Part shown: one piece after another, positions 11,917 to 22,886 of the stretch
Layout: the number at the start of each line of letters is the position of its first letter
Position numbering within the stretch: the first letter of the stretch is position 1
Assembly: GCF_000835495.1 (NCBI RefSeq)
Contig: NW_015622543.1
Span: 1,962,685 to 2,026,684, forward strand
Source of the DNA: Cladophialophora immunda
Lineage: Eukaryota; Ascomycota; Eurotiomycetes; Chaetothyriales; Herpotrichiellaceae
Direction: 5' to 3'
DNA: 64,000 nt
The notes under the pieces: generated by a model
The model's input: only the letters and a program-made list of their open reading frames with translations
Told to the model about the DNA's origin: nothing
Database searches by the model: none
Position numbers and translations under genes: made by a program

Positions 11917-13233
11917 ATGCCATTCAGTCTCGCCATCATTGGTGCAGGCCCCGCGGGCCTCACGCTTGCCCGCCTCCTCCAGGTTGCCTCTGTCGACATC
12001 TCCATCACCATATTCGAAAAGGACGCCAGTCCCACGTCTCGATTCTTCCAGGGCGGCTCACTCGACTTACACACAGACACGGGGCTCGCTGCTCTCAAAA
12101 AAGCCGGGCTATGGGAAGAAGCGCTCAAACACCTCCGTTATGAAGGTGAGGAACTCTTCATCGCCGACAAGAACGACACGGTCATCATCCACCTCAAGGA
12201 TCAGCCCAAACTCAAAAGCAGAGAGTCGCATTTGGACTATGAGAGACCGGAGATAGATCGAGAGGTCCTGAAGGATATGCTACTAGAGAGTGTTGGCGGG
12301 GAGTGCGTGAAGTGGGGAAAGACACTGCAGTCGATTGAACCTGAGGCCGGTATCCTGACCTTTCGCGACGGGACGAGCGCCGGGCCATTTGATTTGGTTG
12401 TCGGCGCAGATGGAGCGTGGTCGAAGGTACGACACGTCTTGACAGACGTGAGGCCGCACTATGCGGGTATCTGTGGCTTTGAAAGCCGCATCTCGCAGCC
12501 AAATGAGCAACACCCGAAGCTGTCGAAGATGGTTGGCAACGGCAGTTACTTTTCATACTCCGACGGAAAGTCTCTAACAGCGCAGAGGATGGGCGATAAG
12601 TCAATCAAGATCGGCACCTGGGTAAAAAAGGAAGACGACGAGAACTGGGCAACGGATATGCTGGCTGCTTATGGTGACAACGAGGAGAAATTGAAGGACA
12701 AGATTCTGGAAAACTACCAAGACTGGACACGCCAACAGAAGGAACTGCTCCGTGTTAGCACCACATTCCGTGCTTCGCCGCTCTACGAGTTGCCCGTTGG
12801 ACATACCTGGGAACACAAGAAGGGGTATACCCTGATTGGAGACGCTGCAAGCCTGATGACGCCGTTTGCTGGCGAAGGGGTGAACAAGGCGATGAAAGAT
12901 TCGCTGGAGCTGGCTGAAGCCCTCGAGAAAGCCTTGAAGGAGCAGAGCAACGTGGATGAAGCAGTACGCCAGTACGAAGAGAACATGTTCCCGCGGGCAA
13001 AGAGAATTCAAAGAAAGACGATGACGAACAAGCAGGGCATGTTCAGCACGGAAGGACCTGTGAAGTTTCTGGTCGGCATGATTGATGGGGCTGCTGAGGA
13101 AATGGGCAAGGATCTCACCAAGGGATGGTTAGCTTGGGTCCCGTTCAAGACGATAATGTACACCTATGTGGTATCTGTACAGACTTTTGGAGCTTGGAAA
13201 AGGAGGGCGGGAGATTGGTTTCGGAGGGAATGA
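11917..13233 (+). CDS. FAD-dependent monooxygenase, TetX/PHBH-like
   Basis: Single exon, 438 aa, from the ATG at 11917 (CACACCGATGCC). The N-terminal dinucleotide fold is LAIIGAGPAGLTLARLL (GAGPAG at 9-14). The middle has the DG motif (GADGAWSKVR) and the third FAD motif is LIGDAASLMTPFAGEGVN (GD at about 308-309). This trio defines group A flavoprotein hydroxylases. The GGSLDLH and PFAGEGVN strings match the TetX-like branch, whose bacterial namesake hydroxylates tetracycline; fungal members mostly act on unknown aromatics. NADPH and O2 are the expected co-substrates. No membrane segment is obvious, although the C-terminus carries a hydrophobic stretch (about 413-427). Nothing nearby forms a biosynthetic cluster with it. 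Confidence 0.88.
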   Translation: MPFSLAIIGAGPAGLTLARLLQVASVDISITIFEKDASPTSRFFQGGSLDLHTDTGLAALKKAGLWEEALKHLRYEGEELFIADKNDTVIIHLKDQPKLKSRESHLDYERPEIDREVLKDMLLESVGGECVKWGKTLQSIEPEAGILTFRDGTSAGPFDLVVGADGAWSKVRHVLTDVRPHYAGICGFESRISQPNEQHPKLSKMVGNGSYFSYSDGKSLTAQRMGDKSIKIGTWVKKEDDENWATDMLAAYGDNEEKLKDKILENYQDWTRQQKELLRVSTTFRASPLYELPVGHTWEHKKGYTLIGDAASLMTPFAGEGVNKAMKDSLELAEALEKALKEQSNVDEAVRQYEENMFPRAKRIQRKTMTNKQGMFSTEGPVKFLVGMIDGAAEEMGKDLTKGWLAWVPFKTIMYTYVVSVQTFGAWKRRAGDWFRRE

Positions 13234-13623
13234 GGATGGAACGACACAACATATATGGTCCGCCTCGCAGGTCAAGGACAGCGTCTTTTCGCCACTACAG
13301 ATACCCAGCTCGGTTAATTTCAGGATGTATATAGCTTTCGAAAGACCTTAGACTATACTTAGATGATGGTCATGTGGAGTATGGTGTATGTGCTCACTAC
13401 TTGATAGCCGTGATAGCATCCGGATTGCGTATTCCGGTCGTCTGCCCCGCCGTACCAGAGAGCCAGTAATACTCGTGATGTGATTGGTGGGCACCATGCT
13501 GTCGTCAATGAAAGCTGCAACCCGCGAAACTTCAAGAGCTTCTTGCCAACGCCACCACATTCATCTCAACCACATTGCCTTTCGAGTTTTAGAGCTGGGA
13601 CCTGCTCGACGGGTCGTGACAGA
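13234..13623. other. Short intergenic region
   Basis: Holds the 3' flank of the FAD monooxygenase gene and the promoter of the complex I subunit gene. No open frame or repeat worth noting. Confidence 0.5.
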
Positions 13624-15985
13624 ATGCGGTCTCAGCTTCTCCGCGCCGCGGGGCGCTCAAGACCTTCGCTGACCTCAACCACGAGACAAGCGACGACCAG
13701 GACGTTCACCTCCTCGGCCAGACGAAACGCCGAAGTCGAACTCACCATCGACGGCAAGAAAGTGTCGATAGAGGCTGGCTCGGCCTTGATCCAAGCTTGT
13801 GAAAAGGCGGGCGTGACAATTCCGCGATATTGCTACCATGAGTACGTCCTCGTTGGCTCGGTACAGCACACTACGGCTGTTTTGTGTTAACTCTTGATGA
13901 CTAGAAAACTGCTCATTGCCGGAAACTGTCGTATGTGCCTGGTCGAAGTCGAACGAGTCCCTAAACCTGTTGCATCCTGCGCATGGCCTGTCCAACCGGG
14001 CATGGTTGTCAAGACCGATTCACCAATGACCCACAAAGCAAGAGAAGGTATCATGGAGTTCCTGCTGGCCAACCACCCTCTAGATTGCCCTATCTGCGAC
14101 CAGGGTGGCCAATGCGATTTACAAGATCAGTCGATGAGATACGGTGCCGATCGGGGCCGTTTCCACGAGGTTACCGGCAAGCGTGCAGTCGAGGACAAGA
14201 ACATTGGACCTTTGATCAAGACTTCGATGAACAGATGCATCCACTGCACGAGGTGTATTCGGTTTGCCAATGAGATTGCCGGTGCACCGGAGCTGGGATC
14301 TACCGGGAGAGGAAATAGCCTGGAAATCGGCACGTATCTGGAAAGGAATCTTGACTCGGAACTCTCGGCCAACGTGGCTGACCTGTGTCCCGTTGGTGCT
14401 CTCCTCCCCAAGCCGGGGGCTTTCAGCTATCGACCTTGGGAACTTACCAAATTTGAGTCGATTGACGTTCTGAATGCCCTGGGCTCAAACATCCGAGTGG
14501 ACGCCAGAGGTTTGGAAGTCAAGAGAATCCTGCCCAGACTGAACGACGATGTCAACGAAGAGTGGATCGATGACAAGACACGCTTTGCTCTTGATGGCCT
14601 GAAGACGCAGAGATTGACGACCCCGCTGATTCGAAGGGATGATAAATTCCTTCCAGCCACATGGGAGCAAGCTCTAACGGAGATCGGCAACGCATATATG
14701 CGGATTAAGCCTGGCGAAAACGAATTCAAAGCCATCGCTGGCCACTTGATTGAGACAGAATCTTTGGTCGCGATGAAAGATCTGGCAAATAAACTGAACT
14801 CGGAGAACCTTGCTCTTGACCAGCCAGGAGGCGGCTCACCAATTGCCCACGGTGTCGACATCCGAGGAAACTACCTCTTCAATTCCAAGATCTGGGGTAT
14901 TGAAGAAGCCACCAGCATGCTGATCATCGGAAGCAATCCTCGTTGGGAGGCGGCTGTGCTTAACGCCCGCATTCGCAAACAATGGCTGCGTTCACCACTA
15001 GATATCGGATACATTGGTGAACCCTTCGAGAGCACATTCGAATTCGAGCATTTGGGCACCGACGCTGCAGCGGTCAAGAAGGTTCTTTCCGGTGACTTTG
15101 GAAAGAAATTGGCCGAAGCTAAGAGACCTATGATCATAGTAGGCAGCGCCGTCGCCGAGCACCCGGATGCAGCAGCGATTTTCGAGGCAGTGGGTTCCTT
15201 CGTAGACAAGCACCAAGCCAACTTTAACACCCCCTCATGGCAAGGCTACAATGTCCTCCAGCGAGCGGCTTCAAGAGCAGGAGCTTATGAGGTCGGCTTT
15301 ACCGTTCCATCTCAGAAAGTTGCAGAGACAAAGCCCAAGATGGTCTGGTTGTTGGGCGCAGACGAGATCTCCGAGGATGACATTCCTAAGGACGCCTTTG
15401 TGGTTTACCAGGGTCACCACGGCGAGACTGGTGCACAGCTGGCGGACGTCATTCTTCCTGGTTGTGCATACACCGAGAAATCCGGCACTTATGTCAACAC
15501 TGAGGGCCGTGTACAAATCACCCGCTCTGCAGTTACTATTCCTGGAGCGGCACGGACGGACTGGAAGATCATTCGAGCAGCTTCCGAATTCCTGGGCGCC
15601 CCGTTACCCTATGACGATTTGGAGGTGCTGAGAGATCGTCTTGAAGAGATTTCGCCGGCGCTCAGAAGATACGATACTCTCGAGCCACAGACTTTGACAG
15701 GCTTAAGTAAGGTGCAACTTGTGGATGCGAACAAGGGTTCAAAAGCCACGGGACAAAAGCTGGAGTTGCCCATCAAAGATTTCTACCAGACTGATGTGAT
15801 ATCGAGAAGGTATGTCACATCACGCTCATCCACACCCCTATCTCTATCTTATTTACGTCTGAAGATACTAACGATGTTCTAGCTCGCCGACAATGGCTCG
15901 CTGCAGTGCGGCAAAGGAGACTGGTAACCCTGAGACCAATTTCATGGCCCCAGGTGAGCCACACGCGCAGATTTCGTACGGTTAA
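13624..15985 (+). CDS. nuo78: NADH:ubiquinone oxidoreductase 78 kDa (75 kDa/NDUFS1-type) subunit, mitochondrial (3 exons)
   Basis: Exons 13624-13841, 13905-15809 and 15883-15985 give 741 aa, close to the length of the Neurospora 78 kDa subunit. Intron 1 (63 bp) joins CYHE to KLLIAGNCRMC; intron 2 (73 bp, with TACTAAC branch site) joins ISR to SSPTMARCSAAK. An Arg/Ser/Thr-rich presequence (MRSQLLRAAGRSRPSLTS) targets mitochondria. Cysteine groups for the iron-sulfur clusters are visible: CYHEKLLIAGNCRMC (2Fe-2S), HPLDCPICDQGGQC and CIHCTRCIRF (4Fe-4S). A molybdopterin-oxidoreductase-like domain without a catalytic role follows. It is the largest subunit of the complex I peripheral arm and passes electrons from FMN towards ubiquinone. 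The start is the ATG at 13624 directly before the presequence; the longer frame begins with GTG. Confidence 0.96.
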
Positions 15986-16524
15986 ACATAAACTTGATAC
16001 ACGGCCCCTGATATTACCTTTGGAGGGAAAGTCCATGGTGACTACCTGGGCATTTTGAGAAGTGGTTTGGCGACAAGATCGACGAGCGATGCCAGGAAGA
16101 CGAATGTGGGCGAACTACATGGCAGAGGAGAGAAAGACAGTCTGTGAGTGGCTCCGACGACGAAGACAGATTTCGCACAGAAAGCTGGCTTCAAAAGGAG
16201 CTTGAAAATCCTTCGCGAGCAGACATGAAGCCAGAGGTTGATTCTACTAACAACCTGACTTCACGATATGGCTTCTGTTCAAGGACTGTATAGGCATTGA
16301 AAATGGCGTTGTTGATTCTGACCAAGAATCATTCGATATGTACATATCAGAAGGAGATTAAATCAATACTAAGATTTCTCGAGCAACCGCCTTTGAGCGT
16401 GGAAGAGCGAACAGTCTCCTCGCAGAAGTCATTTCATAATCTGAGCCGCGCAACAATGTGCTTAGGGTTGTTCGCGGAGACCTTCTTTACCGAGCGAATT
16501 CATGTGCCGCAGGACCAAAAGGGA
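15986..16524. other. Convergent intergenic region
   Basis: Between the complex I gene (plus) and the ABM-domain gene (minus), both ending here. The 98-codon plus-strand frame at 16,297-16,593 overlaps the real minus-strand gene and is not supported. Confidence 0.5.
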
Positions 16525-16848
16525 TCATTCCACGACCACATCCTTGCTCGTGTCCAATTCCTCAAACCTTCTCAAATCCATTTCCCCTTCTAGGAGCGGC
16601 TTGACATACGGGTCAAAGGTCTTCCAGTAGGGGTTTTCCAAGTGATACTTCTGGCTGCTTTCCTTTTCGTACCTCTCGACAATGGTGAAATCTCGCTCGT
16701 CGTGGACAGACTGCATGACGAACCATGACAGAGTTTCCTTGTCTTTGGAGTATACCCGGGAAGCTTCGATGAGCTTGTTCTTGAGCTTTTGGATTATGGC
16801 TGGGTCGGAGGATTTAGCACGAAGGTGGACGGTGATCGTGTAGACCAT
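16525..16848 (-). CDS. Antibiotic biosynthesis monooxygenase (ABM)-domain protein
   Basis: Single exon, 107 aa, starting at the ATG at 16848. The order MVYTITVHLRAK, then SWFVMQSVHDERDFTIVERYE, then PYWKTFDPYVKPLLE is the ferredoxin-like dimeric alpha/beta barrel of the ABM family. The mid-protein E-R-Y and the downstream H/PYW segment are as in small quinol monooxygenases. Bacterial relatives (YgiN, ActVA-Orf6) oxidise quinols or polyketide anthrones without a cofactor; others degrade haem. The fungal protein's substrate is unknown. Its length is normal for the family and it looks intact. The neighbouring complex I gene is convergent, not co-transcribed. Confidence 0.82.
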   Translation of the reverse strand: MVYTITVHLRAKSSDPAIIQKLKNKLIEASRVYSKDKETLSWFVMQSVHDERDFTIVERYEKESSQKYHLENPYWKTFDPYVKPLLEGEMDLRRFEELDTSKDVVVE

Positions 16849-17491
16849 TTTTTGCCAGCGAAGCTCAAGGAGGAAGCCTAGATATTGTGTACAAGGTCTT
16901 TGAGGTAGTAGCAGCGCAGATACTCAAAGACAGAGGAGAATCTCTATGGAGGGAGCTTTTTCATACCTCGACGTCGTCAATACTTTCCTCATTTCAACCA
17001 ACCCCGCGCCTGACTGATTGCCTGATTGAGAGTGCATGAAGTCAGGGCAGGGTGGATGGGATAGGCGGGCAAGGATCTGTGTGGCTTCACTCCAAACACT
17101 TTCCCTCGCATCAACTTGCCTCTTGAGTGGCTCTGAGATGCTCGTACGTGTCTATCGAGGCAATGTTGAATCCCTGGCTTCGCTTTGATAGAGTTTGAGC
17201 GGCTTCGCCAGCCGGAAGCAACAGAAAGGAAGGTGGTCGTATGGACGACGCACGTGGGAAGCGAAGATGCGGATCTCGACCTATCAAGCAAAAAGTGTCG
17301 CCTATGACGCTCGCGCATGCAACTTTCTCACGTACTTTCTCTCGACTTCTCCGCCCTGGCGATTTTCCCATGGCTCCCTCCCCACACCATCGATGCTCAT
17401 TCCCAAGTCAATTGTCGAGTCGCTCGAACGTTGTAGTAGATGACTACGGCTAGGTGGCAGGATGCGCTGTTGCAAGGCCTGAAATCGCGCC
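16849..17491. other. Divergent intergenic region
   Basis: About 640 bp holding the promoters of the ABM-domain gene (minus) and the SPX-EXS gene (plus). Several short open frames overlap; none is convincing. Confidence 0.5.
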
Positions 17492-20400
17492 ATGAAGTTC
17501 GCAAAGTACGTCCCTGGCCTGTACCGCAAGCACTCTTTCCTTAACCCGGAAAACTAACCGTGGGCAGGGAATTGGAGGAAGAAGCTGTGCCGGAATGGAA
17601 AGCCAAATACTTGAATTACAAGGCAGGTTGCTCTCGGCGCGGACACGTACGTTCGCTCAATGCTGACTGCTTGCAGCTGGGAAAGAAGAAGATCAAAGCC
17701 ATCTCGAAGGCACTCAAGAACCTGCAGAAAACTCCCGGCACTGAACCTCGTTCTGCCACTCTTGACGCTTTCTCCGACCAACGCACCCCGTTCACGCACT
17801 ATGACTTCAACCTTCACCGGCCTCCCACTGCAAGGTCGACCCAATCATTGCCGGAGATAGAAGAGGTCGCCCCAGACGAAGATGAAGAGCCGGGATACAG
17901 ACCCCCGATACCTCAGCGCGAAAGCCATACCCTGTTCGCAGCGTCTCCGCCCATATACATTCCCGGGGCCCACGAGGAGAATGCAGAGACACCGCCAGAG
18001 AGTACGCCGCTCTATCCTGGTCAGTCGACGCGGGTGATGAACTATGGCTCCATTGTAGGCACACCTCCAGATGAGACACCAGGCATGATGGCTGCTCTTG
18101 AACTCCCAGACCCCGCATTGACGCCTGCGCGGTCGCGTCCGGCTGCAGAGATGGAACCGAAATCCCAGAACACGACCCTGCGACTTCCTCCGCCAGCCCA
18201 AGTGCCACCTGCGCCGGACCCGTATCATGTTGGTCAGACACATCACCCGCCCCTCGCTAGACACAGCTTTGCGGGAAGCCTGGCAAAGGCCATGTTCAAA
18301 GGCCGACAGGCCGTTAAAAGTCAGTCCATCCCCGGACCACCGTCTAGGATGAACTCCCTGTCGGCGTCGCAAAGATTCCGCAAGATGTTCGCTCCTCGCG
18401 ATCTAACCGAGGCCACCGTGAACGACATGCAGCTCTCGGCGTATCAAGAGCTCGATGAGAAGCAGGCCGACTTCTTCACATTCTTGGACAAGGAACTGAT
18501 GAAGATCGAGGAGTTCTACAAGACAAAGGAAGACGAGGCCACCGAACGTCTACAGGTGCTTCGGGCGCAACTCCACGAGATGAGAGATAGAAGGATAGCG
18601 GAAATCTTGACCGCGAAGCGTTTACCGGGTGGCGCCCAACAGCCGCATCTAGACGATATACGACAGAAATCTGCCGGTGCTCTCAAGGAGAATGTCAAGC
18701 CCAATGGAAGTGGCAGCCACCTACTTCCGAAACCAATAGGAGATGTCATGGGACGCCGCTCTACAATTGGTAAAACCAGTCAAGCCATGGCACAAATGAG
18801 TTCCCCTCCCGGGCCCCAAGCACAAAAGAGGATCAACGAGGCAAAGAAAGATTACGTGCGCCGCGACCACGGTAGCGAAATCAAGTATCCGGTCGCGAAG
18901 AAAAGGCTGAAGCTCGCGTTGCAGGAATTCTACCGTGGACTGGAATTGCTCAAATCTTATGCCCTCTTGAACAAAACGGGCTTCCGTAAGATCAACAAAA
19001 AGTACGACAAGGCGGTCCAAGCAAGGCCTCCTCTGCGATATATGACCGAAAAGGTCAACAACGCCTATTTCGTCACGAGCGACGTCGTTGACAATCACCT
19101 GATCGCTATCGAAGATCTATACGCTCGGTACTTTGAGCGCGGGAACCACAAGGTCGCCGTTAAGAAACTGCGATCCAAGGTCGGCACGGGAGATCAATCG
19201 GCAGTGGCTTTCCGCAATGGCCTTTATGTGGCAGCCGGCTGCTGTTTTGGAGTGGCCGGTCTTGTCGACGCCGCGTTTCGACTGAATGTTCCGAGGATGA
19301 AGGTGCAGACGAGTTACCTCCTGCAGTTGTATGCTGGATACTTTCTCATTGTTATTCTATTCTTGATGTTTGTTCTGGACTGCAGGATGTGGAACAAAAA
19401 CCACATCAACTACGTCTTCATTTTCGAGTACGACACCAGACACGTGCTGGACTGGCGACAACTGGCGGAATTGCCCTGCTTTTTCCTCTTCCTGAATGGT
19501 CTATTCATCTACCTCAACTTCCGGCAGAACTCTTATGACTGGTTCTACATCTATTGGCCGCTGATCCTAGTCATCCTGACCGTGGTCATCATCTTCTTAC
19601 CCTTTCCCATTTTATATCCACACGCAAGGAAATGGTGGGCCGTCACAAACCTGAGGCTTGCCTGCGCACCATTCTACCCAGTCGAGTTCCGAGACTTCTA
19701 CCTGGGCGATATGTACTGTTCACAAACCTACGCCATGGGGCAGATAGAACTCTTTTTCTGTCTCTACGTCAACGATTGGAACAACCCTCCACAATGCAAC
19801 TCCAATCACTCACGCTTACTGGGTTTCTTCGCCGCTCTTCCTGCGGTTTGGCGAGCACTGCAATGTCTGCGTCGTTACTATGACTCCCGGAACTGGTTCC
19901 CTCATCTCGCCAATTGTCTCAAATACTGCGGCAACATCGCTTATTACGCTACGCTGTCCATCTACCGGATCGACATGACTCACACAAATTGGGCCATCTT
20001 TGTCACATTCGCGCTCGTGAATGGAGTATATTGCTCCTTCTGGGATGTGTTCATGGACTGGAGCTTGGGCGATTTTTTCGTTCAGAAGTACCCTTTTCTC
20101 CGGGAGCGGCTCGCCTACAAGCAAGTCTGGATCTATTACTGTGCGATAGTGGCAGATGTATTGCTTCGACAGCAGTGGGTGTTTTATGCGATCTTTACAT
20201 CCGACGTACAGCATTCCGCGTTTATGTCCTTCTTCGTCAGTCTGGCCGAGGTCATCCGAAGGGGTATGTGGTCCCTTTTCCGGGTCGAAAACGAACATTG
20301 CAACAATGTCGGGAAATTCCGTGCTTCCCGAGATATTCCTTTACCCTACGACATACCGGACTCACGTATGGTGTCTCCTGTTCAGAAGCGCCAGACGCCA

Positions 20401-20787
20401 ACCACTCCACCTCCCACAGAACCCGAAGAACATGTTGCCACTGGCGTGGACCTAGAGAGCCTACCCTCGCTAGATGCGTCGCTTCGTCAACGACGCCCTC
20501 CTGCCACGCCGCGGACCCCCGCCATGCGGGCCCTGCAACGTGTGGGAACCATCATTGGAACTGCCCACGCGCAAGACTTCGAGAGACGCAGAAAGCCGCC
20601 GGAAGATGAGAACGTTGGACCTGACGATGAGGGAGATGGAGGTCGCAGCAGCGATGAAGACGACGAGGCGGAGGCAAGCGGAGGAGAAGAGGAGATGGCG
20701 GAATTGGAGAGACAAAGGGCGCAACAGACCACGGAACTTGCGGAGGCGAATCGTTTCGTGGGCGATGGGCTGAGGCGTGCTCGATAG
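17492..20787 (+). CDS. SPX-EXS protein of the SYG1/XPR1 family, probable phosphate exporter (3 exons, one GC-AG intron)
   Basis: Exons 17492-17505, 17568-17622 and 17677-20787 give 1059 aa. Exon 1 codes only MKFAK, the invariant SPX start, split by a normal 62-bp intron. The second intron (17623-17676) begins GC, not GT (AAG|GCAGGT...TTGCAG), is 54 nt long and contains no stop. Removing it gives KYLNYKLGKKKIKAISKAL, the standard SPX continuation; keeping it inserts 18 residues. The SPX domain (about 1-500, with a long fungal insertion) binds inositol pyrophosphates. About eight membrane spans and the EXS domain follow (DFYLGDMYCSQTYAMGQIE, then MTHTNWAIF...YCSFWDVFMDWSLGD). Human XPR1 exports phosphate; yeast Syg1 is linked to pheromone signalling. 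The C-tail is acidic. Confidence 0.93.
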
Positions 20788-21418
20788 AATCGACGGTACT
20801 CTACTGTTTACAGCACGGGGGTCAAATGGGAATTTGTGGTTGGACAGGTACAAGGTGATGGATCGCGATGTAAACTGAGATACGAGTCGTCAGATTCGGT
20901 GCTTGAGATGGCTCAATGGCTTAAAAAGAGGAAGAGTCTTGGGAAAGGGATTGATATAAGGCATAGCTGCTACGTGAAGCCGAATCCAACCGGTTGACAG
21001 GCTCTCATTTCGACCTCAGCCTTGATCTAGTGACTGTGCCTGGTGATTTTCAATCTCTACCATCATGTGCCCGTAGACTCCTCTTCATGTCAATCTTGGG
21101 GGGTAATAGGGACCGTGGCTGTCGCGCGAGGCTGATCCGCTTACATAACGCCAACTCCTTTTCGCTCTGCTCACATCCCGTCGATTGCGTGCTTCAATCA
21201 TTCCACCCGGCGTATGATTTTGCATGCATCCATCACCCTCCCCTCCTTGCATGTCGTGGCTATGACACTGATAAAGTCACCTTCAAAGTCGAGAATCGCT
21301 CCCCTTCTCTCTTGATCAACGGTAGGATCCGCGGTGGGAAAAGACATACCCTCTTCAGTCTTCCCATATCCGATATTGACATATCGTGAACACAATCTTG
21401 ACGGCAGTTTCGCCAGCG
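20788..21418. other. Intergenic region, no supported gene
   Basis: About 630 bp between two plus-strand genes. The 131-codon frame at 20,994-21,389 lacks recognisable similarity and lies where the promoter and leader of the next gene are expected. Confidence 0.5.
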
Positions 21419-22576
21419 ATGTCCATCCCAACTATTGATCTCCGCATGGCCGACGACGGCGACCCGACGACACGGGCTCAGCTCCTCCACGACCTCCGCC
21501 ACGCGCTGTTCGAAGTCGGCTTCCTGTACCTCTCCAACCACGGCATCCGGGAGTCCACTGTCCAGGACCTGGTGGAGGCGCTGCCCCGTCTCTTCGCCCT
21601 CCCGGACCACGTCAAGGAGTCCGTCGCCCTCGTCAACTCGCCGCATTTCCTGGGCTACAGCAAATTCGGGTCCGAGATCACGGCGCGCGTCCGGGACCAG
21701 CGCGAGCAGTTCGAGTTCGCCAACGAGTTGCCCGACAGGTATGGTCTGGCTGTTTCCCAGCTGGGGGCGAGTGTGTCATCATCATCATCACCACCACCCC
21801 CGGCCTTGCCGCTGTATACTCGACTCCAGGGCCCGAATCAGTGGTTCGGTCAATCGGAGGAGGCCGCGGTGCCCCGGTTCCGCGAGATCGTCGAGGCGTA
21901 CGTGGCGGCGCTGCAGGATCTCGCGATGCGGTTCCTCGAGCTGGTCACCGAGGCTCTCGACCTGCCTGCGCACAGCCTCGAGCGGTTCACGGGGCCGCAA
22001 GACCGGATCAAACTCGTGCACTACCGACCAAGTCCTACTACGCCGTCGTCCTCTTCCCCGGCAGACCCTCCCTCTTCTACACAGGGCGTGGGCCCCCACA
22101 AGGACAGTTCCGGATGGATGACGTTCCTGCTGCAGGCGTCGGACCCGTCGATCCCGGGCCTGCAGGTGCTGTCCAAGGACGGGCTGTGGCTGGACGCACC
22201 GCCCGTGCCCGGCACGCTGGTGGTGAACATGGGCCAGGCCTTCGAGGCGGCCACCAACGGCATCTGCAAGGCCACCACGCACCGCGTGCTGCTCCCGCCG
22301 GGCGACTACGACCGCTACAGCGTGCCCTTCTTCCAGGGCGTGCGGCCCGACCTGACCAAGCCGGACCTCCGGTCTCTCTGGGACCACTTCGCCGCCGCCG
22401 AGAGGTGGACGACCGGTCGAGAGTCAGCGGAGGGCCGGGGCATCGACAGCCCCTTCCTCAGAGGCCGGTATGATACCTGGGGCGAGGCGCAGCTCAGGAC
22501 CAAGATACGGAGTCACAGGGATGTAGGCGCGAGGTGGTACACGGATGTGTTTGACAAGTACGTCAATGATGATTGA
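21419..22576 (+). CDS. 2-oxoglutarate/Fe(II)-dependent dioxygenase, isopenicillin N synthase-like
   Basis: Single exon as modelled, 385 aa, from the ATG at 21419 (the frame extends upstream only with GTG). The DIOX_N part runs through PTIDLR...EVGFLYLSNHGI and LYTRLQGPNQW. The catalytic jelly-roll shows the iron triad H227-x-D229 (GPHKDSSGW) and H288 (KATTHRV), and the 2-oxoglutarate contacts R299 and S301 (RYSVPFF). All catalytic residues are present, so activity is expected; fungal relatives act on small secondary metabolites or are uncharacterised. Two low-complexity Ser/Pro stretches (about 114-130 and 205-222) interrupt otherwise conserved text; they could be small introns without stops, but I found no convincing splice pair. 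Base composition is clearly more GC-rich than the neighbours. Confidence 0.87.
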   Translation: MSIPTIDLRMADDGDPTTRAQLLHDLRHALFEVGFLYLSNHGIRESTVQDLVEALPRLFALPDHVKESVALVNSPHFLGYSKFGSEITARVRDQREQFEFANELPDRYGLAVSQLGASVSSSSSPPPPALPLYTRLQGPNQWFGQSEEAAVPRFREIVEAYVAALQDLAMRFLELVTEALDLPAHSLERFTGPQDRIKLVHYRPSPTTPSSSSPADPPSSTQGVGPHKDSSGWMTFLLQASDPSIPGLQVLSKDGLWLDAPPVPGTLVVNMGQAFEAATNGICKATTHRVLLPPGDYDRYSVPFFQGVRPDLTKPDLRSLWDHFAAAERWTTGRESAEGRGIDSPFLRGRYDTWGEAQLRTKIRSHRDVGARWYTDVFDKYVNDD

Positions 22577-22886
22577 ACGTTAAGTTTAGTCATTGGGACC
22601 GAAAGTGACCTGAAACTCGAAGTGATGGCATTTATTGCGGTGGAGCTGCGTGAGTGGCGAGCTATCTTGTTTGTCTGATTCTTTAGCGTCCTCTTCCAAA
22701 CCTGGTTGGATCAATCAAGGGAGATGAGGACGAAATCTATCATGACAAGGTGGGAGGACGAGTGAGCCTGATCTTCCACTTCTCCACTTCTCGCCCTTCC
22801 ATCCTCTTTCCCGTTCATCCCTCTAGTCTAGCTAGAAGACACCCAGCTGGCCCCGTAACCACGTCTCTGGGTTTTGGTCCATCTGC
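22577..22886. other. Convergent intergenic region
   Basis: About 310 bp between the 3' ends of the dioxygenase (plus) and the NmrA-like gene (minus). Nothing recognised. Confidence 0.5.

Noticed and set aside
21788..22387. 199-codon open frame on the minus strand
   Set aside because: Antisense shadow of the GC-rich dioxygenase gene, whose catalytic residues are complete on the plus strand.
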